NCBI RefSeq assembly: GCF_014650815.1
Contig: NZ_BMVR01000017.1
Location: 62,001-126,000 of the forward strand
Length of the DNA stretch: 64,000 nucleotides
From: Streptomyces flavofungini
GTDB lineage: Bacteria > Actinomycetota > Actinomycetes > Streptomycetales > Streptomycetaceae
Direction of reading: 5' to 3'
Part shown: one piece after another, positions 16,113-24,385 of the stretch
How positions within the stretch are numbered: the first letter of the stretch is position 1
Layout: every line of letters starts with the position of its first letter
The notes under the pieces: generated by a model
The model's database searches: none
Told to the model about the DNA's origin: nothing
The model's input: only the letters and a program-made list of their open reading frames with translations
Position numbers and translations under genes: made by a program

Positions 16113-17540
16113 CTAGCGCGGAATCCGCAGCGTGAACACCGTCGACCCCGCCTGGCTGGTCAGCTCGATGGTGCCGTTGTGGGCCCGGATCAGTGACCGC
16201 GCGACCGCGAGGCCGAGCCCGCTGCCGCCCCGGTCGCGGGTGCGGGCCTTGTCCACGCGGTAGAAGCGGTCGAAGACCCGCTCCTGGTCGGCGGCCGGGA
16301 TGCCCGGGCCGGAGTCGGCGACCTGGACGACGGCGGCGTCAGCGGAAACGGACAGGCTCAGCGACACCTGCGTACCGGCAGGGGTGTGCACGGCGGCGTT
16401 GGACAGCAGGTTGTCCAGGACCTGACGGATGCGGAGGGGGTCGAGGCGCAGCAGCGCCGCCGGGTCGCCGTCGACCCGCACGGACAGCGGGTGGTCCGGC
16501 CGTCCCGCGCGGAACGCGTCCGCCGCCTCGTTCACCAGCTCCGCCGGGTCCGTGTCCGCCAGGCGCAGCGGCGTCTCCACGTCGGCGGCGTCCAGGCGGG
16601 CGAGGAGCAGCAGGTCGTCGAGGAGGAGGCCCATCCGGGCGGCCTCGGCGCGCAGGCGCGCCAGGTGCTTGTCGCGTTCGGCGGGCTCGTTGGCGGCCGC
16701 GTACTGGAAGAGGTCCGCGTAGCCGCGTACCGACATCAAGGGGGTGCGGAGTTCGTGCGACGCGTCGGCGACGAAGCGGCGCAGGCGCTGTTCCGCCTCG
16801 GTGCGCACGGCGAGGGAGTCGTCGATGTGGTCGAGCATGGTGTTGAACGCGGTGCGCAGTTCACCGACCTCCGGGCCGCCGGCGTCGGAGTCGACGCGGA
16901 CCGGCAGCCCGGCCGAGTCGGTGAAGTCGTGCGAGGTGATGCCGCGGGCCGTGTGGGCCATGTCGCTGAGCGGTTTGAGTCCGCGGCGCAGCAGGGAACG
17001 GCCGAGGCCCACCAGGCCCACCAGGGCGAGTGAGAACGCGACGACCTGCACCATGAGGAGCTGGTCCATGGTCTCCTCGATGTCCTCCAGGGGCGCCGCG
17101 GTGACGAGGACGACGCCGGGGCTGACCTCGCAGGCCCGCAGCCGGTACGCGCCCTGCCCCTCGATGTGCGTGGTGCGGAAGACCTCCTTCGCCCCCGACT
17201 CGCGCTGGACCTCGGCGACGGCGGACAGCTTTCCGGCGTCCGCGGGCACCTCACTGGGTCTGCGCAGCACGGCCCGGCCGCCCGCGACGTCGTACACCGC
17301 CGTGTACCAGCGGTAGTACGGCTGCCGCTCCACCGTCCCGTGCACCTTGGCGTCCTTGGCCTGGGTGCCCTGGACCAGCGCCATCTGGTCGTTGAGCTGA
17401 CGCTCCAGGTAGTCCCGCATGTACGTCGAGAGCGCGGTGCCGACGACGGCGAACACGGCGAGCGCGAGCACGCCGAGACCCAGCGCGAGGCGAGTGCCGA
17501 GACGCATCCTGCGGTACGTCCGCGCGATGCGGCGGATCAC
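16113..17540 (-). CDS. Membrane sensor histidine kinase (HAMP, HisKA, HATPase)
   Basis: This 475-residue kinase has two membrane helices (about 17-38 and 161-183) flanking an extracytoplasmic sensor of about 120 residues, then a HAMP linker. The H-box VADASHELRTPL carries the phosphorylated His at 262. The N-box NLLSNAAVHTP, G1 DSGPGIP and G2 GGSGLGLAV complete the ATP site. Its start overlaps the response-regulator stop by four bases (ATGA), so the pair is co-translated. Divergence from the flavin reductase operon suggests it senses envelope redox or metal status. That role is inferred. Confidence 0.92.
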   Translation of the reverse strand: MIRRIARTYRRMRLGTRLALGLGVLALAVFAVVGTALSTYMRDYLERQLNDQMALVQGTQAKDAKVHGTVERQPYYRWYTAVYDVAGGRAVLRRPSEVPADAGKLSAVAEVQRESGAKEVFRTTHIEGQGAYRLRACEVSPGVVLVTAAPLEDIEETMDQLLMVQVVAFSLALVGLVGLGRSLLRRGLKPLSDMAHTARGITSHDFTDSAGLPVRVDSDAGGPEVGELRTAFNTMLDHIDDSLAVRTEAEQRLRRFVADASHELRTPLMSVRGYADLFQYAAANEPAERDKHLARLRAEAARMGLLLDDLLLLARLDAADVETPLRLADTDPAELVNEAADAFRAGRPDHPLSVRVDGDPAALLRLDPLRIRQVLDNLLSNAAVHTPAGTQVSLSLSVSADAAVVQVADSGPGIPAADQERVFDRFYRVDKARTRDRGGSGLGLAVARSLIRAHNGTIELTSQAGSTVFTLRIPR

Positions 17541-18253
17541 TCGGCGACCTGTCGCACCACGTACCCGACACCCCGGACCGTGTGGATCAGCGCCGCACCG
17601 CCGTCGTGCGGCTCGTCGAGCTTGCGGCGCAGTCGGCTGATGACCAGCTCCACGACGTTCGAGCGGCCCCCGAAGCCGTACTCCCAGACGTGATCGAGGA
17701 TCTGCGCCTTGGTGAGGACCGTCGGTGACTTGCGCATCAGGTAGCGCAGCACCTCGTACTCGGTGGGGGTGAGCGTGAGGAGCCGGGTCCCGCGCCGCAC
17801 CTCACGGGTGTCCTCGTCCATCGTCAGGTCCGACACCTGGAGCACGGAGCGCTGGAAGCCAGGACCGGCACTGCGCCGCAGAACGGTCCGCAGGCGGGCC
17901 ATCAGCTCCTCCACCGCGAACGGCTTGACCAGGTAGTCGTCGCCGCCCCGGGTCAGGCCCGCGACCCGGTCGGAGACGCCGTCACGCGCGGTGAGGAACA
18001 CGACCGGCACCATCGTCCCGGACGACCGCAGCCGGTCGAGCACGGCGAAGCCGTCCAGGCCGGGCAGCATCAGGTCGAGCACCACGATGTCCGGCTGGAA
18101 CTCGGCAGCCCGCAGCAGCGCCTCCTCGCCGGTGTGCGCGGTGATCGCCTCCCAGCCCTCGTAGCGGGCCACCGTCGCCACCAGGTCGGCGATGGGCGGG
18201 TCGTCGTCCACGACGAGAAGGCGCACTTTTTCCACCCGCCCATAGTGCGGCAC
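17537..18253 (-). CDS. OmpR/PhoB-family response regulator
   Basis: This 238-residue regulator pairs with the adjacent kinase. The receiver has the acidic pair VVDDDPP near 15-18, phospho-acceptor Asp at about 60 in IVVLDLMLPG, and the conserved Lys in DDYLVKPF. The C-terminal winged helix contains LTPTEYEVLRYLMRKSPTVL and SNVVELVISRLRRKLDEP. Three CGACAG direct repeats in 11-base register upstream are suitable binding sites for such a tandem dimer. GTG codons a few residues inside are alternative starts. Confidence 0.92.
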   Translation of the reverse strand: MPHYGRVEKVRLLVVDDDPPIADLVATVARYEGWEAITAHTGEEALLRAAEFQPDIVVLDLMLPGLDGFAVLDRLRSSGTMVPVVFLTARDGVSDRVAGLTRGGDDYLVKPFAVEELMARLRTVLRRSAGPGFQRSVLQVSDLTMDEDTREVRRGTRLLTLTPTEYEVLRYLMRKSPTVLTKAQILDHVWEYGFGGRSNVVELVISRLRRKLDEPHDGGAALIHTVRGVGYVVRQVAE

Positions 18254-18296
18254 GCGCCCGCCGCCGCCCTACCGGCCCACAGCGCCGCACCCACAT

Positions 18297-18335
18297 CGAC
18301 AGGCACTTGAAAGTTCAGCGACAGGGAAACGACAG
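18297..18335. promoter_or_regulatory. Candidate response-regulator box (three phased CGACAG repeats)
   Basis: CGACAG occurs at 18297-18302, 18319-18324 and 18330-18335, spaced 22 and 11 bases. OmpR/PhoB-type dimers bind direct repeats in an 11-base register. The site is in the spacer between the two-component genes and the divergent flavoprotein operon. Confidence 0.5.
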
Positions 18336-18388
18336 CTACCGGGAGGCAGGCTCGTAAGCCCCAGGCGCCGATCTAGGAGTTGCCGCCC

Positions 18389-19726
18389 GTGACGACCCTC
18401 CCACGCGTCGAGCCACCCCGGACGGCGGTCCGCCCGAAAGCGGTGGCCCGCACCGGTCTCTACGCCCTGCTCGCGGCGAACGCGGCCGTGGTGACCGTGT
18501 TCTTCCTGCAGGCCGGATTCGCCTCGAACGCGCTCATCGTGATGGGGCGCCTGGCCGGGCTCTACGCGGCCCTGCTGATGGCCTTCCAGCTGCTGCTCGT
18601 CGCCCGGCTCCCGTTCTTCGACCGGCGCATCGGCATGGACCGGCTGACGTCCTGGCACCGCTGGGTCGGCTTCAGCCTGCTGTGGCTGCTCCTCGCGCAC
18701 GGCGTGTTCATCGTCTTCGGCTACGCGCAGGCCTCGTCGATGGGTCCGGTCGACCAGCTCGTGGATCTCGCGGAGACCGTCGAGGGCGTGCTGCGCGCCC
18801 TCGTCGCCCTCGTCCTGATCATGGCGGTCGGCGTGGTCTCGGCCCGCTACGCCCGCCGCCGGCTCGCGTACGAGACCTGGCACTTCATCCACCTCTACAC
18901 CTACCTCGCGGTGGTCCTCGCCTTCACCCACCAGGTCGCGGCGGGCTCGACGTTCACCGCGTCGGCCACCGCCACGACGTACTGGTACACACTGTGGGGC
19001 GTGGCCCTCGGCGCGGTCGTCGTGGGCCGTCTCGTCCTCCCGCTGTGGCGCAACCTGCGCCATCGACTGCGGGTGACGGCCGTCGTGCCCGAGTCCGAGC
19101 ACGTCGTCTCGATCTACGTCTCGGGCCGCGACCTGGACCGGCTGCCCGCCCGCGCCGGTCAGTTCTTCCTCTGGCGGTTCCTGACCAGGGACCGCTGGTG
19201 GCAGGCCAACCCGTTCTCGCTCTCGGCGGCCCCCGACGGCACGCACCTGCGGCTCACCGCGAAGACCGCGGGCGACGGCACGGCGGCCCTGCGCCACCTC
19301 AAGGTGGGCACGCGGGTGTTCGCGGAGGGCCCGTACGGCGCCTTCACCACGATGCACCGCACCCGCCCCGACACCCTCCTCATCGCGGGCGGCGTCGGCA
19401 TCACCCCCGTCCGCGCCCTCCTCGAAGAGCTGCACGGCCACGTCGTCCTCATCTACCGGGTCGCCACCGACCAGGACGCCGTCCTCTACGCCGAGCTGAC
19501 CGAACTGGCCCACGCCAAGGGCGCCGAGCTGCACCTCGTCACCGGCCCGGCGAGGCCGGACAAGCTGGCCCCGCGCGACATCGCCACCCTCGTCCCCGAC
19601 GTCGCCGACCGGGACGTCTACGTCTGCGGGCCGCCCGGCATGACCACCGCCGTCCTGCGCACCCTGGGCGACCTGGGCGTGCCCAAGCCGCAGATCCACG
19701 CCGAGCGCTTCAGCCTGGCCGGATAA
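18389..19726 (+). CDS. Ferric-reductase-like transmembrane FAD/NAD(P)-binding oxidoreductase
   Basis: The 445-residue protein has six membrane helices with paired His residues suited to haem (WHRWVGF...LLAHG and WHFIHLYTYL...FTHQ). The cytoplasmic FAD domain contains NPFSLSAAPDG. The NAD(P) domain contains LLIAGGVGITPVRALLEELH and ends VYVCGPPGMTTAVLRTL. This layout matches FRE/NOX-type reductases that pass electrons from NAD(P)H across the membrane. The GTG at 18389 was chosen because AGGAG (18375-18379) is nine bases upstream. A TTG at 18380 would directly abut it. The gene leads an operon with an FMN-binding protein and ApbE. Confidence 0.88.
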   Translation: MTTLPRVEPPRTAVRPKAVARTGLYALLAANAAVVTVFFLQAGFASNALIVMGRLAGLYAALLMAFQLLLVARLPFFDRRIGMDRLTSWHRWVGFSLLWLLLAHGVFIVFGYAQASSMGPVDQLVDLAETVEGVLRALVALVLIMAVGVVSARYARRRLAYETWHFIHLYTYLAVVLAFTHQVAAGSTFTASATATTYWYTLWGVALGAVVVGRLVLPLWRNLRHRLRVTAVVPESEHVVSIYVSGRDLDRLPARAGQFFLWRFLTRDRWWQANPFSLSAAPDGTHLRLTAKTAGDGTAALRHLKVGTRVFAEGPYGAFTTMHRTRPDTLLIAGGVGITPVRALLEELHGHVVLIYRVATDQDAVLYAELTELAHAKGAELHLVTGPARPDKLAPRDIATLVPDVADRDVYVCGPPGMTTAVLRTLGDLGVPKPQIHAERFSLAG

Positions 19727-19737
19727 GGGGAAACACG

Positions 19738-20148
19738 ATGAAGCGAGCACTGCCCGTCCTGGCGCTTACCGCCGCCGCGGTGATCCCGCTGTGGCGCTAC
19801 GAACCGTCCCTCGGCACGACGACCACCGAGGCGGCCCCGGCCCCCACGCCCTCCTCCCCACCGTCGTCGTCCTCCGACGGCACCGCCGCGAGGGCCGTCC
19901 GGGGCTCCACCGTCCACACGGAGAAGGGCCCCGTACAGGTCGAGGTGACCTTCGAGGGCGACCGGATCAGCTCCGTACGCATGCTCCAGCAGCCCCACCA
20001 CCCGCAGACCACCGCCGCCGTGCCGAAACTGGTCGAGGAGACGCTCTCCGCGCAGAGCGCCGACGTCGACACGGTGTCCGGCGCGACCGTCACCAGCGAC
20101 GGCTACAAGGAGTCGCTGCAGGCCGCGATCGACGCGAAGGGCGCCTGA
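19738..20148 (+). CDS. Exported FMN-binding domain protein
   Basis: This 136-residue protein has an N-terminal hydrophobic export segment (about 4-19), a Thr/Pro/Ser-rich linker (about 26-50), and an FMN-binding domain. It contains the flavinylation motif DTVSGATVTSDGY, in which a Thr receives FMN covalently. It lies 11 bases after the membrane reductase gene and one base before apbE. It is therefore the expected outside acceptor of electrons and the substrate of the neighbouring flavin transferase. Its size is typical of single-domain members. Confidence 0.87.
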   Translation: MKRALPVLALTAAAVIPLWRYEPSLGTTTTEAAPAPTPSSPPSSSSDGTAARAVRGSTVHTEKGPVQVEVTFEGDRISSVRMLQQPHHPQTTAAVPKLVEETLSAQSADVDTVSGATVTSDGYKESLQAAIDAKGA

Positions 20149-20149
20149 C

Positions 20150-20875
20150 GTGCTGCGCGTCGAACACGTCATGGGCTTCCCCGTCTCGGTGCGCATCGAC
20201 GAGGGGGCGGCCGAGCCGGAGGCCGCCGTGGACGAGGTGTTCGCGTGGCTGCGCCAGGTCGACGCGCGGTTCAGCCCGTTCAAGCCCGACAGCGAGGTGT
20301 CCCGCCTGGACCGGGGCGAGGTGCCGACCGACGAGATCAGCCCGGAGCTCCTGGAGATCCTCACGCTGTGCGAGGACTACCGGGTCGCGACCCGCGGCGC
20401 CTTCGACGCCCGGCTGCCCGGACGCGGCCTCGACCCCTGCGCGGTGGTGAAGGGCTGGTCGGTGCAGAAGGCGGCGGACCTCCTCGCGGCGGCCGGGGCC
20501 ACCCGGTTCTGCGTGAACGCCGGTGGTGACGTCGTCGCGTCCGGCGGGCCCTGGCGCGTCGGCGTACGCCACCCCGAACACGCCGACCGGCTGTGCACGG
20601 CGGTGGACCTCACCGAGGGCGCGGTCGCCACGTCCGCCCGCTACGAGCGCGGTGACCACATCCTCGACGGCCGCACCGGCCGCCCGGTCCGGGGCCTGCT
20701 CAGCCTGACCGTCGTGGCCGCGTCGCTGACCGAGGCGGACGCCACCGCGACGGCGGCGTTCGCGCTGGGCACCGAGGGCGTCGCATGGGCCGCCGCGCGG
20801 GCGGGCTGCGAGGTGTTCGCGGTGGACGAGGAGCAGCGGGTGCTGCGGACGGCGGGGTTCCCCGTCGCCGTGTGA
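20150..20875 (+). CDS. apbE: FAD:protein FMN transferase
   Basis: This 241-residue enzyme covalently attaches FMN from FAD to Thr or Ser in exported flavoproteins. It shows EHVMGFPVSVRI at the start, the characteristic RFSPFKPDSEVSRLDRGE segment, KGWSVQKAADLLAAAG, and CVNAGGDVVASGGPWRVGV. It belongs to the short actinobacterial group without an obvious signal peptide. The GTG start is one base after the stop of the FMN-binding gene, so translation is coupled. The gene pair is mutually consistent: acceptor motif and transferase side by side. Confidence 0.88.
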   Translation: MLRVEHVMGFPVSVRIDEGAAEPEAAVDEVFAWLRQVDARFSPFKPDSEVSRLDRGEVPTDEISPELLEILTLCEDYRVATRGAFDARLPGRGLDPCAVVKGWSVQKAADLLAAAGATRFCVNAGGDVVASGGPWRVGVRHPEHADRLCTAVDLTEGAVATSARYERGDHILDGRTGRPVRGLLSLTVVAASLTEADATATAAFALGTEGVAWAAARAGCEVFAVDEEQRVLRTAGFPVAV

Positions 20876-20953
20876 GGGCCGGCGCGGCCGAGCCGCGGCC
20901 CGCCTGCCGGATGGGCGGAGCCGCGCCCGGCCGTGTCCGTCCCGCCGGTCGGC

Positions 20954-21388
20954 TCACCCGCCGGGGACGCGCCGGTCCGCCGCCTCCCAGACGCCACGGT
21001 CGGCGGAGGGCTGGTAGCGGCTCAACGGCTGTGTACGTGCGACGAGTTCCCGCATTCCGGCCAGCTCGCCGACCGCGCCGTGCGTCCGCGCCTGCACCAG
21101 GACGTTGCCCAGTGCCGCGGCCTCGGCCGGTCCCGCGACAACCGGCAATCCGCAGGCGTCGGCGGTCAGTTGGCACAGGAGCTGGTTGCGGGCGGCGCCG
21201 CCGACCAGGTGCACCACGTCGACGGGGTGGTCGGCGAGTCGCCGGGCCCGGTCGATGGCGCGGCGATGGGCGAGGGCGAGCGAGTCGAGGATGCAGCGGG
21301 TGGTCTCGGCGCGGGTCGACGGCGCGGGCTGCCCGCTCGCGCGGCAGGCCTCGGCGATCCGCTCGGGCATCCGCCCCGGCACCAGGAA
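20954..21388 (-). pseudogene. rhaB: Rhamnulokinase, C-terminal remnant
   Basis: Only the last roughly 145 residues of a FGGY-type rhamnulokinase remain. The segment runs from VPGRMPERIAEACRASGQ through VVHLVGGAARNQLLCQLTAD to LPVVAGPAEAAALGNVLVQA and a normal stop. The whole first lobe with the catalytic region is missing. At about 21388-21395 the sequence changes abruptly to the tail of a rhamnose-binding protein on the other strand. The remnant has no start or promoter and is non-functional. Confidence 0.75.
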
Positions 21389-21390
21389 GG

Positions 21391-21860
21391 ACGAGCTGAA
21401 GAACCCCGAGTACAGGGACATGAAGCTGGTGAAGACCGCGTACGGCAACGACGACCCGCAGGCGTCCTTCCAGCAGACCCAGGGCCTGCTCCAGGAACAC
21501 CCCCGGCTCGCCGGGATCATCTCCCCGACCACCGTCGGCATCAAGGCGGCCGCCCAGTACCTGTCCGGCTCCAAGTACCAGGGCAAGGTCGCGCTGACTG
21601 GCCTCGGCACCCCCAACGACATGCGCGAGTACGTCACCGACGGCACCGTCGAGGCATTCGAACGGTGGGACCCGGCCAGGCTCGGCGCACTCGCCGCGCA
21701 CACGGCCGTTGCCCTGAAGTCGGGCCGGATCACCGGCAGGGTGGGCGAGACCTTCAAGGCCGGGGGCATGGGCGCGTTCACCCTCGGCAAGGACGGTGTG
21801 ATCAACCTCGGGAAGCCGACGGTCTTCGACAGGAAGAACATCGACGACTTCGACTTCTAG
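21391..21860 (+). pseudogene. rhaS: Rhamnose ABC transporter substrate-binding protein, C-terminal remnant
   Basis: About 155 C-terminal residues of a rhamnose-type sugar-binding protein remain: KDELKNPEYRDMKLVKTAYG, then LAGIISPTTVGIKAAAQYL, then GKDGVINLGKPTVFDRKN and a normal stop. Signal peptide and first lobe are absent. The upstream frame belongs to the antisense of the rhaB remnant, so the open frame seen there is accidental. The abrupt junction marks a deletion of the transporter and catabolic genes. Confidence 0.72.
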
Positions 21861-21929
21861 GCGCGGGGGAGCGCCCGTTAGCCTGGCCTCTGCCTCATCG
21901 AACTACGCAGCGCTGGAGGTCCCGGCCCG

Positions 21930-22955
21930 ATGGCCCGGCTCGTGGGTATCAAGGGCATCGCGCACGCCGCCGGAGTCTCTGTGGGCACGGTCTCCAACGT
22001 GCTCAACCGGCCCGACTCCGTCTCGCCGCACACACGCGCCCGCGTCCAGGCGGAGATCGACCGGCTCGGCTATGTGCGCAGCGAGTCCGCCCGCCAACTG
22101 CGCGTCGGACACAGCCGCATGGCCGGCCTGCTCGTCCTCGACATGGGCAACCCCTTCTTCGTGGACATCGCCCGCGGCGCGGGGCGCGTCGCCCGGGCGG
22201 CGGGCCTCGGCGTCATGCTCTGCGACAGCGAGCAGGACCCGGCCGAAGAGGCCGACTACCTCGCGCTGTTCGCCGAGCAGCGCGTACGCGGCGTCCTGCT
22301 CACTCCGGCCGATGCGACCGGCCGCACGGTGGAGGCGTTCCGACGGCACCGCATCCCCTTCGTCCTGGTCGACCGGGTGGCCGAGGGCACGTCCGAGTGC
22401 TCCGTCTCCGTCGACGACGTGACCGGGGGCGCTCTGGCCGTACGCCACCTCCTCGACGCGGGACATCGCTCCCTCGCCTATGTCAGCGGTCCGCCCGGAC
22501 TCCAGCAGGTGTCCGACCGCCGCACCGGCGCGCTCCAGGCCCTCACCGAAGCCGGACTGCCCCCCGAAGCGCTGCGCGAACTGCCCACCGAACGCCTCGA
22601 CGTCGCGGCCGGACGGGACGCGGGGGCCCGTCTCCCCGGCCTCGCGAACCGACCGACCGCCGTATTCTGCGCCAACGACCTGCTGGCCCTCTGCGTGCTC
22701 CAGTCCCTGTACGCCACGGGCGTACGTGTCCCCGACGACCTGGCCATCGTCGGTTACGACGACATCGAATTCGCCGCCGCGGCAGCCGTCCCCCTCACCT
22801 CGGTACGCCAGCCCGCCGTCACCATGGGCCGCATGGCCGCCGACCTTCTCCTCGACGAGATCGACTCCGATCCGGAATCCCCGACCCACGAACACCGCAC
22901 GATCGTGCTCGACCCGGAGCTGGTGGTGCGCCGCTCCAGCCTCCCCACCCGCTGA
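21930..22955 (+). CDS. LacI-family transcriptional regulator (probably of the lost rhamnose genes)
   Basis: This 341-residue regulator starts with a LacI helix-turn-helix (GIKGIAHAAGVSVGTVSNVL and RPDSVSPHTRARVQAEIDRL) followed by a sugar-binding core. The core contains LLVLDMGNPFFVDIARGAGR, FCANDLLALCVLQ and VPDDLAIVGYDDIEFA. It appears intact. It lies 69 bases after the truncated rhamnose-binding gene, so it was probably the rhamnose repressor and may now have few or no local targets. Confidence 0.85.
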   Translation: MARLVGIKGIAHAAGVSVGTVSNVLNRPDSVSPHTRARVQAEIDRLGYVRSESARQLRVGHSRMAGLLVLDMGNPFFVDIARGAGRVARAAGLGVMLCDSEQDPAEEADYLALFAEQRVRGVLLTPADATGRTVEAFRRHRIPFVLVDRVAEGTSECSVSVDDVTGGALAVRHLLDAGHRSLAYVSGPPGLQQVSDRRTGALQALTEAGLPPEALRELPTERLDVAAGRDAGARLPGLANRPTAVFCANDLLALCVLQSLYATGVRVPDDLAIVGYDDIEFAAAAAVPLTSVRQPAVTMGRMAADLLLDEIDSDPESPTHEHRTIVLDPELVVRRSSLPTR

Positions 22956-23010
22956 CTCGACGCACCTGGAGTCCCGCGCCTTCGAAGCCGGGCGATGAGC
23001 CCGTACCGGT

Positions 23011-23469
23011 TCAAGACCCGCAGGCGCATCCCGCCGCGACAGGCTGGCTTGTGGAGCTGCCGTCACCGGCCGCGTCGGCGTCAGCGCTCTTGCCCAGTGT
23101 GTCGGCGTCGGCCTTGACGACGTAGACCTCCCACGGCTCCTGGCCGGGGCCGTGCACCCACACCTTGTCCTGGAGCGCGTAGCAGCACGAGGTGTCGTTC
23201 TCCTCGAACGTGGCCAGGCCCGCGTCCTTGAGTCGGGTCGTCGCGGCGGTCACCTGGTCGGTGGACTCGACTTCCACTCCGAGGTGGTCGAGGCGGGTCT
23301 CCTGCCCAGGCTCGCCCTCGATCAGCACGAGCTTGAGCGGTGGCTCGGTGATGGCGAAGTTGGCGTAGCCCTCGCGGCGCTTGGCCGGTTCGGTGCCGAA
23401 CAGCTTCGAGTAGAAGGCGATCGACCCTTCGAGGTCGCTGACGCGGAGGGCGAGCTGTGCGCGGGGCAT
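23011..23469 (-). CDS. arsI: ArsI/CadI-family metal(loid)-resistance dioxygenase
   Basis: This 152-residue vicinal-oxygen-chelate protein resembles ArsI, a C-As lyase that demethylates trivalent organoarsenicals with Fe(II) and oxygen. It begins AQLALRVSDLEGSIAFYSKL and contains a metal-ligand His in LDHLGVEVES. It also has the diagnostic vicinal Cys pair in ENDTSCCYALQDKVWVHGPG and a C-terminal Cys cluster AAGCACGS. It is divergent from an ArsR repressor, with an ArsR-type palindrome between them, which supports the arsenic role over a cadmium-only CadI role. Confidence 0.85.
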   Translation of the reverse strand: MPRAQLALRVSDLEGSIAFYSKLFGTEPAKRREGYANFAITEPPLKLVLIEGEPGQETRLDHLGVEVESTDQVTAATTRLKDAGLATFEENDTSCCYALQDKVWVHGPGQEPWEVYVVKADADTLGKSADADAAGDGSSTSQPVAAGCACGS

Positions 23470-23504
23470 GGTGGACTCCCATCGACCTGATTCGACGTCT
23501 GTCT

Positions 23505-23525
23505 ATTCAAGATTGCGCCTTGAAT
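23505..23525. promoter_or_regulatory. ArsR operator
   Basis: ATTCAAG (23505-23511) and CTTGAAT (23519-23525) are exact inverted repeats with a 7-base spacer. The TTCAA-n-TTGAA form matches the ArsR/SmtB operator type. It is 22 bases from the arsR start and about 36 bases from the arsI start. Confidence 0.65.
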
Positions 23526-23547
23526 TGAGACTTGTCAATATAGAACC

Positions 23548-23946
23548 ATGTCGAATCAAGCGTTGTTCGTGCTCGGCGGGACGGGCGAGAGGGGCGTGTG
23601 CTGCCCCGGCCTACTGACCGCACCCCTCGACGAGGGGCAGGCCGTAGAGCTGGCGAAGGTGTTCAAGGCGCTGGGCGACCCCGTGCGGCTGCGCCTCCTG
23701 TCGATGATCGCCTCGCGCGCCGGCGGCGAGATCTGCGTCTGCGATCTGACCCCCGCGTTCGATCTGTCGCAGCCGACGATCTCGCATCACCTCAAGCTGC
23801 TCCGACAGGCCGGACTCATCGACTGCGAGCGGCGAGGCACGTGGGTGTACTACTGGCTGCTGCCCGACATGACCGACCGCCTCGCGGGCATCCTGACCCG
23901 CCCCGTGGGCGGGCCTGTGCCTGCCCCCGCCGAGGCGCCTTCGTAA
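23548..23946 (+). CDS. arsR: ArsR/SmtB-family metalloregulatory repressor
   Basis: This 132-residue repressor has an N-terminal Cys pair (ERGVCCPGL), an ELAKVFKALGDPVRLRLLSM helix, and the classical metal-binding ICVCDLTP followed by the recognition helix FDLSQPTISHHLKLLRQAG. The CVC motif is the trivalent arsenic/antimony site of the family. It is divergent from arsI across a consensus palindrome. Downstream only a broken arsC remains. An Acr3 or ArsB efflux gene, normally present, is missing. Confidence 0.9.
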   Translation: MSNQALFVLGGTGERGVCCPGLLTAPLDEGQAVELAKVFKALGDPVRLRLLSMIASRAGGEICVCDLTPAFDLSQPTISHHLKLLRQAGLIDCERRGTWVYYWLLPDMTDRLAGILTRPVGGPVPAPAEAPS

Positions 23947-24104
23947 GCCGCGCTCACCGAGGCCACCTTGACCGGGGTGGCGCTGGCGATCGCGCCGTCG
24001 GCCCCCTCGCCGAGGCCGCCCGTGCCGATCGGCCCCGCCCACGCCGCTCTGTACGCCCGCCGCCTCTTCCCCGCCCCGCCCCGTGACCGAGGAAAACGTC
24101 GCCC

Positions 24105-24385
24105 ATGTCTGCTGCCGCCCTGCCCTCCGTCCTTCGTCTGCGTCCACAATGCCGGTCGTTCGCAGATGGCCGCCGCCTTCCTCACGCACCGTGCGGGCGA
24201 CGCGTACAGGTGCGCTCCGCTGGCTCCGCCCCCGCGGACAACGTGAACCCTGCCGTGGTGGAAGCGATGGCCGAGGTGGGAATCGACGTCTCGGCCGAGA
24301 TCCCGAAGATGCTCACTGCCGAGGCCGTGCAGGCAGCTGACGTGGTGATCACGATGGGCTGCGGCGACATCTGTGAAACGTTTCA
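24105..24385 (+). pseudogene. arsC: Arsenate reductase (ArsC, LMW phosphatase type), broken
   Basis: A GAGGAAAA-preceded ATG opens MSAAALPSVL. The expected continuation FVCVHNAGRSQMAAAFLTH is then in another frame because two bases are missing near 24132. The original frame resumes near 24205 with VQVRSAGSAPADNVNPAVVE through VVITMGCGD. The two shifts add to three bases, so the frame reopens but the catalytic Cys loop (CVHNAGRS) is not translated in it. After about 24380 the normal C-terminus (about 35 residues) is replaced by unrelated sequence. Confidence 0.75.

Noticed and set aside
18682..20148. 488-codon frame spanning the reductase and FMN-binding genes
   Set aside because: Only its last 136 codons are real, from the ATG at 19738. 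The earlier part is a shadow of the reductase in another frame.
21105..21860. Complete-looking 251-residue gene for a sugar-binding protein
   Set aside because: The first roughly 95 codons are antisense to the rhaB remnant. Only the C-terminal part belongs to the binding protein.
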